64,000 bases of DNA, taken from assembly GCF_027923225.1 (NCBI RefSeq), contig NZ_BSDI01000046.1:40045-104044 (forward strand). Reading direction: 5' to 3'. The first letter of the stretch is position 1; every line of letters starts with the position of its first letter. The position numbers and the translations under genes are program-made. Below, piece after piece: positions 25,382-33,307 of this stretch. The stretch is from Phytohabitans aurantiacus. Its GTDB lineage: Bacteria; Actinomycetota; Actinomycetes; Mycobacteriales; Micromonosporaceae. Below the pieces are notes generated by a model. That model was not told the origin of the DNA, ran no database searches, and saw only the letters and a list, made by a program, of their open reading frames with translations.

Positions 25382-26386
25382 ATGGCGAAGAAGGTCGACG
25401 TCGTGGTGATCGGCGCGTCGGCGGGCGGCGTCGAAGCGCTCCAGGCTGTCGTGTCCCGCCTCCCGGCCGGCTTGCCCGTGGCGCTGCTGGTCGTGCTTCA
25501 CATGCCCCGGTCGGCGCCGAGCGCGCTGGCCCGGATACTCGACCGGGCCGGCCCGCCGCCCGCGCAGGCCGCGGTCGACGGCGAACGCCTGCGGCGGCGC
25601 CGGATATACGTCGCCGCCGTCGATCACCACCTGCTGGTGATCGACGGTCGGGTGCGCCTCTCCCGGGGACCGACCGAAAACGGGCACCGGCCGGCCGTGG
25701 ACCCGCTCTTCCGCTCCGCCGCCCGCGCCTACGGCCCGTCCGTCGCCGGCGTCGTGCTGTCCGGATCGCGCGACGACGGCGCCGCCGGGCTGCTCGCCGT
25801 CAAGCGCGCCGACGGTACCGCCATCGTGCAGGATCCGGCCGACGCCCTGCACCCGTCCATGCCGCTCGCCGCGCTGGAGCGGGTGGCGGTCGACCACGTG
25901 GTACCCGCCGCCAAGATCGGCGACCTGCTCGCCGAACTGGTGGGCACGGAGGTCGACGACGATGGGCCATCCCCCGATACCGATCTGCTCGACGCGGAGG
26001 TCGCCATGGCCAACCGTGCCCCACTGACGACCGACGAGACGGACGCCGTGCCGGCCGGATACGGCTGTCCACAGTGCGGTGGCGCGCTCTATGAGATCGA
26101 CGAGGCGCCCGTACCCCGGTACCGCTGCCGGGTCGGGCACGCGTGGTCGCCGGACAGCCTGCTGGACGAGCAGGCCATCGCGACCGAGAGCGCCCTCTGG
26201 ATGGCGCTGCGCGCGCTGGAGGAGAAGTCGTCGCTCGGCCGGCGGATGGCGGCCAGCGGCGCCGAACGGTACCGGGTGGTGGCCGACGACGCCGAGCACG
26301 CCGCCCAACTCATCCGCGACCTGATCGCGCGGATCGGCGACGCGGCTGCCGCTTCCGCCGAGGCCGGCCGACGTGCGGTAGCGTAA
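25382..26386 (+). CDS. CheB-type methylesterase without receiver domain
   Basis: The 334-residue protein has the CheB catalytic fold with S13 (VIGASAGGVEAL), H40 (VVLHMPRSAPS) and D131/D132 (SGSRDDGAAGL). It lacks the N-terminal receiver domain of chemotaxis CheB. The C-terminus carries CPQCGGALYEID and RYRCRVGHAW, a zinc ribbon common in stand-alone CheB-like proteins, then a helical tail. It is followed after seven bases by a CheR-PAS gene. With no CheA, CheW or receptor nearby it probably modifies another methylated protein. Confidence 0.88.
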   Translation: MAKKVDVVVIGASAGGVEALQAVVSRLPAGLPVALLVVLHMPRSAPSALARILDRAGPPPAQAAVDGERLRRRRIYVAAVDHHLLVIDGRVRLSRGPTENGHRPAVDPLFRSAARAYGPSVAGVVLSGSRDDGAAGLLAVKRADGTAIVQDPADALHPSMPLAALERVAVDHVVPAAKIGDLLAELVGTEVDDDGPSPDTDLLDAEVAMANRAPLTTDETDAVPAGYGCPQCGGALYEIDEAPVPRYRCRVGHAWSPDSLLDEQAIATESALWMALRALEEKSSLGRRMAASGAERYRVVADDAEHAAQLIRDLIARIGDAAAASAEAGRRAVA

Positions 26387-26393
26387 ACGTCCC

Positions 26394-28241
26394 ATGACGC
26401 CTGTCGACCCGCAGTTCGAGGCCCTCCTGGTGTACCTCAAGGAGGCGCGCGGCTTCGACTTCACCGGATACAAGCGGTCCAGCCTGATGCGGCGGGTCAA
26501 CCGGCGGATGGTCGAGATCAACGTCTCCGACTACGCGGCGTACCTCGACGTGCTCCAGGTGCAGCCGGAAGAGTTCACGGCGCTGTTCAACACGATCCTC
26601 ATCAACGTCACCGGGTTCTTCCGCGACCCCGACGCGTGGGAGTACGTGCGCACCGACATCCTCGAACCGATGATCGCCGACAAGAACGACGACGCGCCGG
26701 TGCGGATCTGGAGCGCCGGCTGCGCGTCCGGTGAAGAGGCGTACACGCTGGCCATGCTGCTCGCCGAGATCCTCGGCCCGGAGGCGTTCCGGCAGCGCGT
26801 GAAGATCTACGCCACCGACGTCGACGAGGAAGGCCTCGCGCAGGCCCGGCACGCCGCGTACGGCGAGCGCGACATGCGCGACGTCCCGGCCGACTTCCTC
26901 GACCGCTACTTCGAGACCAACGGCAACCGGTACGTCTTCCGCAAGGACCTGCGCCGGTCGGTCATCTTCGGCCGCAACGACCTCGTGCAGGACGCACCCA
27001 TCTCCCGCATCGACCTGCTGGTCTGCCGCAACACGTTGATGTACTTCAACGCGGAGACACAGTCACGGATCCTCTCCAGATTCCATTTCTCGCTCGCGAG
27101 CGGCGGCGTACTGTTTCTTGGTAAGGCCGAGATGCTTCTCAGCCACGCCAGCCTCTTCCTTCCCGTAGACCTGAAGCGCCGGGTCTTCCGCAAGGTACCA
27201 AGGTCAATGCCACACAACGGCTCGATCTTCGCGGACCTGCCGCAGCCGCCGCCGCGCGACGAGCTGGTCGGGCTCGACCAGCTTCGCACCGAGGCCTTCC
27301 TGGCCAGCCCGGTGGCGCAGATCGTCGTGACCTCCGACGGCTTGGTGGCTCTCACCAACAGGCGCGCCGAGGCGTTCTTCGGCGTCTCCTCCCGCGACGT
27401 CGGGCGCCCGTTCCGCGACCTCGACCTGTCGTACCGTCCGGTGGAGCTGCGCAAGTACATCGAGCAAGCCCAGGTGGAGCGCCGGATGGCGCGCGTCACC
27501 GACGTCGAGTACGTCCGTGGTGGCGGCGAGACCGTACACCTGGAGATCCAGATCAACCCGCTGGTCGACACCGACGCCAGCCTTCTCGGCGTGACTCTGA
27601 TCTTCCAGGACGTCACCGATGCCAAGCGGCTCCAAGACGAGCTGGAGCACGCCAACCGGCAGCTCGAGACCGCGTACGAGGAGCTCCAGTCGACCAACGA
27701 GGAGCTGGAGACCACCAACGAAGAACTTCAGTCCACTGTGGAAGAGCTGGAGACGACCAACGAGGAACTCCAGTCGACCAACGAGGAACTGGAGACCATG
27801 AACGAGGAGCTCCAGTCGACCAACGACGAGCTCCAGAACATCAACGACCAGCTGCGCGACAGCACCGGCAAGCTCGACGAGGCCAACGCGTTCCTTGAGG
27901 CGATCCTCACCAGCATGCGCGCCGGCGTCATGGTGGTGGGCATGGACCTGCAGGTGCAGGCGTGGAACAGGCGCGCCGAAGACCTGTGGGGCCTGCGCCG
28001 GGAAGAGGCCGTCGGCCAGCACTTCCTCAACCTCGACATCGGGCTGCCCGTCGAGCACCTGCGGCCGATGGTCCGGCAGGCGCTGGGCGGCGGCGAGCAG
28101 ACGGAACCGCTACACGTGCCGGCGGTCAACCGGCGCGGCCGCGCCATCACCGTCCGCGTGGTGTGCACGCCACTCTCCCGCGACCACGAGACCATCACCG
28201 GCGCGATCGTCGTGATGGAACAGGACGAGCCGGGCTCATAA
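26394..28241 (+). CDS. CheR-type methyltransferase with PAS domains and coiled coil
   Basis: The 615-residue protein begins with a CheR helical and SAM-binding region (WSAGCASGEEAYTLAM at 106-121; LLVCRNTLMYF near 207). It continues with a PAS domain at about 295-410, a highly regular coiled coil at about 412-495 built from EELQSTNEELETTNEE repeats, and a second PAS domain at about 500-610. This is the CheR half of the CheB-CheR-PAS hybrids that usually feed histidine kinases, but no kinase domain follows. It probably works with the adjacent CheB-like and STAS proteins. Confidence 0.88.
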   Translation: MTPVDPQFEALLVYLKEARGFDFTGYKRSSLMRRVNRRMVEINVSDYAAYLDVLQVQPEEFTALFNTILINVTGFFRDPDAWEYVRTDILEPMIADKNDDAPVRIWSAGCASGEEAYTLAMLLAEILGPEAFRQRVKIYATDVDEEGLAQARHAAYGERDMRDVPADFLDRYFETNGNRYVFRKDLRRSVIFGRNDLVQDAPISRIDLLVCRNTLMYFNAETQSRILSRFHFSLASGGVLFLGKAEMLLSHASLFLPVDLKRRVFRKVPRSMPHNGSIFADLPQPPPRDELVGLDQLRTEAFLASPVAQIVVTSDGLVALTNRRAEAFFGVSSRDVGRPFRDLDLSYRPVELRKYIEQAQVERRMARVTDVEYVRGGGETVHLEIQINPLVDTDASLLGVTLIFQDVTDAKRLQDELEHANRQLETAYEELQSTNEELETTNEELQSTVEELETTNEELQSTNEELETMNEELQSTNDELQNINDQLRDSTGKLDEANAFLEAILTSMRAGVMVVGMDLQVQAWNRRAEDLWGLRREEAVGQHFLNLDIGLPVEHLRPMVRQALGGGEQTEPLHVPAVNRRGRAITVRVVCTPLSRDHETITGAIVVMEQDEPGS

Positions 28242-28248
28242 TAGGAGC

Positions 28249-28593
28249 GTGACCGGCAACCACGCGGCCGACGACGCACGGCGGCGCGCCGACGAGGCGG
28301 GCGCGCGCGCCCAGCAGCTTCGCGACCGCCTCGACGCCGCGCAGGCGGGCGGCGAAGACATGCACGGGTCGACGCCGGGCGACGTCGACCGGGCGACCGA
28401 GCGAGCCTCCCGGGCCACCGAACGGCTGCGGCAGGCGCTCGAATCCAGCGCCGCGGCGCACGACCGGGCCGCGCTCGCGCACGAGACCGCCGCGGCCCGT
28501 GGCGGCGACCCAGACGGCGTACACGTGCGGCAGGCAGCCGACCACCGCCGCGACGCGGCGGCGGACTGGGAGCGCCTCGCAGATCTGGATTAG
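28249..28593 (+). CDS. Small Ala/Arg/Asp-rich helical protein
   Basis: The 114-residue frame starts at GTG 28249, eight bases after the CheR-PAS gene, and is rich in charged heptads (RRRADEAGARAQQLRDRLDA, RATERLRQALESSA). It looks like a cytoplasmic coiled coil. I do not recognise a family; position suggests it is the last gene of the signalling operon. Confidence 0.6.
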   Translation: MTGNHAADDARRRADEAGARAQQLRDRLDAAQAGGEDMHGSTPGDVDRATERASRATERLRQALESSAAAHDRAALAHETAAARGGDPDGVHVRQAADHRRDAAADWERLADLD

Positions 28594-28663
28594 GGCTACC
28601 GCGACGTCCGCGGCGGTCCAGGCCCGTTGCTCCCGCGGCCTCACCCACCGCGGCCACACGACC
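28594..28663. repeat. Post-gene repeat element, copy A
   Basis: Begins directly after the TAG of the preceding gene: GGCTACCGCGACG, then GCTCCCGCGGCCTCACCC further on. A second copy with mostly identical positions follows the LuxR gene at 48274. CCGCG-ACGTC-CGCGG can form a small hairpin in this copy. It may be a shared terminator or 3' element. Confidence 0.6.
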
Positions 28664-28670
28664 CGCCCGG

Positions 28671-29696
28671 TTACGCGCGCTCCGCCGCCACCAATTCAGC
28701 GATCTGTACCGCGTTGAGCGCCGCGCCCTTGCGCAGGTTGTCGCTGGAGCAGAAGAACGACAGCCCGTGCTCGACGGTCTCGTCGGCGCGGATGCGGCCC
28801 ACATAGGTCGGGTCCTGGCCGGCGGCCTGCAGCGGGGTCGGCACCTCGCTCAGCACCACGCCGGGCGCCGCGCCGAGCAGCTCGATCGCCCGCGCCGGGC
28901 TCAGCGGCCGGGAGAACCGGGCGTTGACCTGCAGCGAGTGGCCGGTGAACACGGGCACCCGCACGCACGTGCCGGCGACCTTCAGGTCGGGAATGCCGAG
29001 GATCTTGCGGCTCTCGTTGCGGAGCTTCTGCTCCTCGTCGGTCTCATCGGATCCGTCGTCGACGATCGAGCCGGCGAGCGGCAGCACGTTGAACGCGATC
29101 GGCCGGGCGTACTGCCGGGGCTCGGGCATCGGCACCGCCGACCCGTCGAATGCCAGCTCAGCGGCCCGGTCGACGACCTTCTTGACCTGCTCGTCGAGCT
29201 CGGCGACGCCGTTCAAGCCGCTGCCGGACACCGCCTGGTACGTCGAAACGACCATGCTGACCAGGCCGGCCTCGGTGTGCAGCGGGCGCAGCACCGGCAT
29301 CGCGGCCATGGTCGTGCAGTTCGGGTTGGCGATGATGCCCTTCGGGCGCTGGGTCGCCGCCTCCGGGTTGACCTCGGAGACCACGAGCGGCACGTCCGGG
29401 TCCATCCGCCAGGCCGAAGAGTTGTCGATCACGACCGCGCCGGCTTCGGCGACGCGCGGCGCCAACTCCTTCGACGTGCCCTTACCTGCCGAGAACAGCG
29501 CGATGTCGAGCCCCCGGTAGTCGGCCGTGGCCGCGTCTTCCACCGTGATCTCGGTGTCCCACCAGGAGAGCGTGCGCCCGGCCGAACGACTCGACGCGAA
29601 GAGCCGCAACCGCTCGACGGGGAACTGCCGCTCCGCCAGAACCCGGCGCATCACGCCGCCGACCTGGCCCGTTGCTCCGACAATGCCGATCTGCAT
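28671..29696 (-). CDS. asd: Aspartate-semialdehyde dehydrogenase
   Basis: Reduces aspartyl phosphate to aspartate semialdehyde with NADPH, feeding lysine/diaminopimelate, threonine and methionine synthesis. The 341-residue product has IGIVGATGQVGGVMRRVL, FSAGKGTSKE, the active-site Cys in IIANPNCTTMAAMPVL (C128), and GHSLQVNARFSRPL with the catalytic His. ATG 29696 is the family start; the frame open to 29930 has no matching residues. The usual partner aspartokinase gene is not adjacent. Confidence 0.95.
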   Translation of the reverse strand: MQIGIVGATGQVGGVMRRVLAERQFPVERLRLFASSRSAGRTLSWWDTEITVEDAATADYRGLDIALFSAGKGTSKELAPRVAEAGAVVIDNSSAWRMDPDVPLVVSEVNPEAATQRPKGIIANPNCTTMAAMPVLRPLHTEAGLVSMVVSTYQAVSGSGLNGVAELDEQVKKVVDRAAELAFDGSAVPMPEPRQYARPIAFNVLPLAGSIVDDGSDETDEEQKLRNESRKILGIPDLKVAGTCVRVPVFTGHSLQVNARFSRPLSPARAIELLGAAPGVVLSEVPTPLQAAGQDPTYVGRIRADETVEHGLSFFCSSDNLRKGAALNAVQIAELVAAERA

Positions 29697-29871
29697 GGCC
29701 GCCACGTTACCGGCGACCCTCGCCGGCGTCGGGTCGGATATCCCAGCCTGTGGGCCCGGTCTCTCAGTTTTTGTCGGTGGGCGGGTAACGGTACGGATCG
29801 GTGGTGGCACCCGACGGCCTTGACCTGGCGGTGCCGGAAGGGTCGGTGATGGGCCTGAAGGCGGCCAGCCG

Positions 29872-31521
29872 TTAACTTCTGCCGTCCCAGCGGTCTCGCC
29901 GGTCCCAGGCGCCTCGCTCGTCTCTGCCACGGGCGGCGGCGGCCCGGCGGCCCTCCAGCAAGGCGCGCCGGGAGCGGACGTTGGCGCGCCGCCAGCGGGC
30001 CGCCACGATCATCGTCGCCAGCATGGCGGCCACCGCGATCGCGATACCGATCACGGGGGCGTACGACGACCGGGTCAGTGGTCCGGCAGCCGAGTCCGGG
30101 GCGGCGGCCGGCTGCTGCCCCTTCAGCGCGGCCGGCGGTGTGGGCGAGGGCGGCACCTCGTCGGGGTTGACCAGCCGGCCGACCGAGGCACCGGCGGGCA
30201 CGGCGTACCCCCAGTCCAGCAGCGCCGCCGCCTGCTGCCAGGTGCGCTGCGGCCGGGCCTCGGCGTCCAGCAACGTCACCACGAGGCGCCGCCCGTTGCG
30301 CTCGGCCGCACCGACGAACGTGTGCCGCGCCAGCGTGGTAAACCCGGTCTTGCCGCCCAGCGCGCCCTGGTACCGCAGCAGCAGCTGGTTCTCGTTCTGG
30401 ATCTGGAAGCCGCGCGGGTCCTTCGGCGGCTGGGCCGGGATCTTCGCCCGCTCCGTCGCCACATACTTGCGGAAGTTCTCGTTCGCGAAGCACACCCGGG
30501 CGATCAACGCGAGGTCGTACGCGCTGGTGAACTGGCCATTGCCGTCCAGCCCCGACGGCGTCACCGCGTGCGTCTGCAACGCACCGAGCCGGCGGGCCTC
30601 CGCGTTCATCGCCTCGATCGTGGCCGGTACCCCGCCGGGCCCACCGCCGATGCGGGCCAGCACGTTGGCGGCGTCGTTGCCGGAGTTCAGCAGGAGCCCG
30701 AGCCAGAGCGTCTCGATCGAGTACTTCCCACCGAGCAGCAGCCCCACCGCCGAGCTGCCCGCCTCGAAGTCCAGGTCAGCGCGGTTCACCTGGATCACCT
30801 GCTTGGGGTCCAATCTGGACATGACGGTCGCGGCGAGCAACAATTTCTGCACGCTGGCGGGCGTACCGTACTCGTGCGGCCCGCACCCCCCGAGTACCTC
30901 ACCACTGTCCATGTCGGCGACAAGCCACGACGTCGCCGTCACCTTCGGCGGCGCGGCCGCACCCTGCGGGACCGTGAGGCCCGCGGTAGCCAGCCCTTCC
31001 CCACCCACGGCCCGCTGATAGTCGGTCAACGCCGGCGCGACGGGCTTGGCCGGCCGCTTCACCGGCGGATCAGGCTTGACAGACGGGCACGCGACGAAGG
31101 CTGGCGGTGCAGCTCTCTTCAGCACCGCCCCGGCTTGAGCCCGCTCCCCGGATGGCCCTTCACTCAGGGCCGATGCGGCTCGAGCCCGCTCCCCGGACGG
31201 CACTTCACTCAGGGCCGACGCAGCTCGGACCCGCTCCGCGGATGGCGCTTCACTCAGGGCCGATGCGGCTCGGACCCGCTCCGCGGGTGGCGCTTCACTC
31301 AGGGCCGATGCGGCTCGGACCCGCTCCGCGGATGGCGCTTCACTCAGGGCCGATGCGGCTCGGACCCGCTCCGCGGATGGCGCTTCACTCAGGGCCGATG
31401 CGGCTCGGACCCGCTCCGCGGGTGGCGCAAGCGCCGCGGGCGCGGCACGGGCCGGGAGCGGCACCGAGATCGCCATCAACGCCGCGCTCGCCATAGACGC
31501 GACCAGACCCCGAACAAACAT
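29872..31521 (-). CDS. D-alanyl-D-alanine carboxypeptidase (S11) with repeat N-terminus
   Basis: Penicillin-binding carboxypeptidase that trims peptidoglycan stem peptides outside the membrane. The 549-residue protein has a signal peptide (MFVRGLVASMASAALMAISV), then about 100 residues of 15-residue repeats (AERVRAASALSEAPS), then the catalytic domain. Motifs are SVQK (TPASVQKLLLA), SGN (LLNSGNDAAN) and KTG (GALGGKTGFTTLA). Near the C-terminus is a membrane anchor (VIGIAIAVAAMLATMIVAA) and a basic tail. A frame open to 32217 is rejected because it only translates palindromic repeats; GTG 31530 is an alternative start. Confidence 0.9.
   Translation of the reverse strand: MFVRGLVASMASAALMAISVPLPARAAPAALAPPAERVRAASALSEAPSAERVRAASALSEAPSAERVRAASALSEAPPAERVRAASALSEAPSAERVRAASALSEVPSGERARAASALSEGPSGERAQAGAVLKRAAPPAFVACPSVKPDPPVKRPAKPVAPALTDYQRAVGGEGLATAGLTVPQGAAAPPKVTATSWLVADMDSGEVLGGCGPHEYGTPASVQKLLLAATVMSRLDPKQVIQVNRADLDFEAGSSAVGLLLGGKYSIETLWLGLLLNSGNDAANVLARIGGGPGGVPATIEAMNAEARRLGALQTHAVTPSGLDGNGQFTSAYDLALIARVCFANENFRKYVATERAKIPAQPPKDPRGFQIQNENQLLLRYQGALGGKTGFTTLARHTFVGAAERNGRRLVVTLLDAEARPQRTWQQAAALLDWGYAVPAGASVGRLVNPDEVPPSPTPPAALKGQQPAAAPDSAAGPLTRSSYAPVIGIAIAVAAMLATMIVAARWRRANVRSRRALLEGRRAAAARGRDERGAWDRRDRWDGRS
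31135..31430 (-). repeat. 45-bp tandem repeat inside the carboxypeptidase gene
   Basis: Six full units and a partial one encode AERVRAASALSEAPS and variants. The central units differ by only one or two bases (GCGGATGGC or GCGGGTGGC), the outer ones more, as in recent expansion. Each unit preserves the reading frame. The repeat forms the spacer between signal peptide and catalytic domain. Confidence 0.9.
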
Positions 31522-31637
31522 CCCGATCACCCTAATCCGGTCTCCGACCAATGGCGACCGATGCGCTTCCGGCGCGAGTATCGCTGACGGCGCGGCGGTC
31601 GGCGGCGGTCGGGCTGGACCCGCTGCTCGGGGCGGCC

Positions 31638-31713
31638 GATCAAGGGCATTCGCGTGGATCAAGGGCAAACGCACGCGGAAACGAGATCCAACCGCGTGCA
31701 TTCGCCCTTGATC
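31638..31713 (+). repeat. Palindromic intergenic repeat, copy 2
   Basis: Outer GATCAAGG at 31638, hairpin arms 31657-31678 and 31692-31713. It lies in the 664-base gap between the divergent carboxypeptidase and manA-like genes. Confidence 0.85.
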
Positions 31714-31805
31714 GGCGGAAAAGGTCCCCGCGGGAGACGGCGCGCCGTCGTGGCTGGGACCAGCCGCCGCGGTTCGAGGGGTTGACGGCGGTGTATCGCC
31801 GCGCG

Positions 31806-31849
31806 GGTGCGCGGTGCGCGGTGCGCGGTGCGCGGTGCGCGGTGCGCGG
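31806..31849. repeat. 7-bp microsatellite
   Basis: About six units of GTGCGCG run directly up to palindromic repeat copy 3. Confidence 0.85.
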
Positions 31850-31850
31850 C

Positions 31851-31926
31851 GATCAAGGGCATTCGCATGGATCAAGGGCAAATGCACGCGGAAATGAGAT
31901 CCAACCGCGTGCATTCGCCCTTGATC
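31851..31926 (+). repeat. Palindromic intergenic repeat, copy 3
   Basis: Outer GATCAAGG at 31851, arms 31870-31891 and 31905-31926. Nearly identical to copy 2, 213 bases away, in the same orientation. Confidence 0.85.
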
Positions 31927-31980
31927 GGCGGAAGCGGCGTGGCGACACGCCGTGCCGGGCCGGCCTGGGAGTGGACGCGC

Positions 31981-32010
31981 GCGGAAAAGCGCGTGCATTC
32001 GCCCTTGATC
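31981..32010 (+). repeat. Palindromic repeat, half copy 4
   Basis: Only the right arm (GCGCGTGCATTCGCCCTTGATC, split here as GCGCGTGCATTC and GCCCTTGATC) and part of the loop (GCGGAAAAGC) remain. The left arm is missing. Confidence 0.75.
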
Positions 32011-32108
32011 GGCGTGCACGGCGTGGCGGCGCGCCGTCGCGGGCGGCGGACTGTGCGGCGCGGAAGGTGGGCCGGGTTTCGGGGGTGTAACGGGGAGGTC
32101 ACGAGGGC

Positions 32109-32138
32109 TTGACGTGGCGGGCGTCACAGGGCTAGCTT
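32109..32138 (+). promoter_or_regulatory. Probable promoter of the sugar operon
   Basis: TTGACG at 32109-32114 and TAGCTT at 32133-32138 are 18 bases apart. Transcription would begin near 32145, inside the adjacent operator. Confidence 0.5.
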
Positions 32139-32144
32139 GCCGAA

Positions 32145-32160
32145 ATGACATCGATGTCAT
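32145..32160. promoter_or_regulatory. LacI-type operator of the sugar operon
   Basis: ATGACATCGATGTCAT is a perfect 16-bp palindrome with a central CG, the usual form of LacI/GalR operators. It lies just after the predicted -10 box and 26 bases before the first gene. The LacI-family gene that ends this operon is the obvious binder. Confidence 0.7.
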
Positions 32161-32185
32161 CGGTCGACGGTCATTGGAGGCGTGC

Positions 32186-33307
32186 ATGAAACCCGTAGCG
32201 CAGCTGCTCCCACTCAACCATCCCGAGCACTTTTATCGGGGCGGGGAGCGGATTGCCGCGCTGCGAGGCGGGTCCGTCGAGGAGGGCGCGCGCCGGCCCG
32301 AAGAGTGGATCGCCTCGATGACACCGATGACATCCCGCCCTGACCAGGGATTTTCTCGGCTCGCCGACGGTGCGCTGCTGCGTGACGCCATCGCCGCCGA
32401 TCCCGACGGCTGGCTGGGCAAGGAGCACGTCGCGCGGTACGGCGCGTCGACGGAACTGCTGGTCAAGCTGCTCGACCCGGCGCAGCGGCTGCCGGTACAT
32501 CTGCATCCCGACCGGGCCTTCGCGCGGCAGCACCTCGGGCTGCCGCACGGCAAGACCGAGGCGTGGATCGTGCTGGAGGTCGACGAGGGGGCGCGGGTAC
32601 GGCTGGGGTTCGCCGCGCCGATGCGGATGGCTGACGTGCGGGCGATGGTCGACGGCGGTGACTCGGACGGGCTCATGGAGTCGCTGCGCACCCGGGCTGT
32701 CCGGCCGGGCGACGCGGTACTGGTGCCGGCCGGCGTCCCGCACAGCGTCGACCCGGGCATCTTCCTGCTGGAGCTCCAGGAGCCGACCGACCTGTCGATC
32801 CTGCTGGAGGCCGAGGGGATGGCGGTCGACGTGCCGCGCGACGGCCATCTCGGGCTCGGCTTCGACGTGGCGCTGGAGGCGTTGCGGCTGGACCCGATCG
32901 CCGACCTGGACGCGCTGATCACGCGGCCGCACGCGGTCGACCCGGGCCGGCTGGCCGATCTGATGCCCGCTGCCGCCGGCCCGTACTTTCGCGCGCACCT
33001 GTCCGCGGACGACAGCGGACCGTCTGTGGCGGCGGGCTTCGCGGTGGTGGTCGGCACCGCGGGCTCCGGCCGGCTGGTACCCGCTCACGGCGACCCCCTC
33101 CCGCTGGGGCGCGGCGACGCCGCCGTGGTGCCCTTCGCGGCGGGTGACTGGCGGCTCGACGGCCCGGTCGAGGCCGTCGTCTGCCGCCCACCGCTCCCGG
33201 AGGACAACCGGCCGCCTCTCGCGGAGCACGACCGCCCGCCCCTTCCGGAGGAGACACCCGAGCCGCGGCCTGAGGAAACACCCCAGCGTCTTGCCGAGGA
33301 GGCGTAG
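32186..33307 (+). CDS. manA: Mannose-6-phosphate isomerase-like protein (class I)
   Basis: The 373-residue cupin-type isomerase has the zinc-site block QRLPVHLHPDRAFARQHLG and GKTEAWIVLEV, then GDAVLVPAGVPHSVD with a further His ligand. Class I enzymes interconvert mannose-6-P and fructose-6-P. Its place at the head of a sugar operon means the true substrate may be another aldose or aldose phosphate. ATG 32186 has GGAGG five bases upstream. The last 35 residues are a Pro/Glu-rich tail with PPLPE repeats, unusual for the family. Its TAG shares one base with the kinase GTG. Confidence 0.82.
   Translation: MKPVAQLLPLNHPEHFYRGGERIAALRGGSVEEGARRPEEWIASMTPMTSRPDQGFSRLADGALLRDAIAADPDGWLGKEHVARYGASTELLVKLLDPAQRLPVHLHPDRAFARQHLGLPHGKTEAWIVLEVDEGARVRLGFAAPMRMADVRAMVDGGDSDGLMESLRTRAVRPGDAVLVPAGVPHSVDPGIFLLELQEPTDLSILLEAEGMAVDVPRDGHLGLGFDVALEALRLDPIADLDALITRPHAVDPGRLADLMPAAAGPYFRAHLSADDSGPSVAAGFAVVVGTAGSGRLVPAHGDPLPLGRGDAAVVPFAAGDWRLDGPVEAVVCRPPLPEDNRPPLAEHDRPPLPEETPEPRPEETPQRLAEEA

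Noticed and set aside
25382..28241. Chemotaxis operon
   Set aside because: CheB has no receiver and there is no CheA, CheW, receptor or flagellar gene in the window.
30322..31587. 421-residue plus-strand frame opposite the carboxypeptidase
   Set aside because: It translates the tandem repeat antisense; the minus frame has all S11 catalytic motifs.
31522..32217. N-terminal extension of the carboxypeptidase frame to 781 residues
   Set aside because: The added 232 residues translate palindromic repeat copies and microsatellites; a signal peptide begins at 31521.
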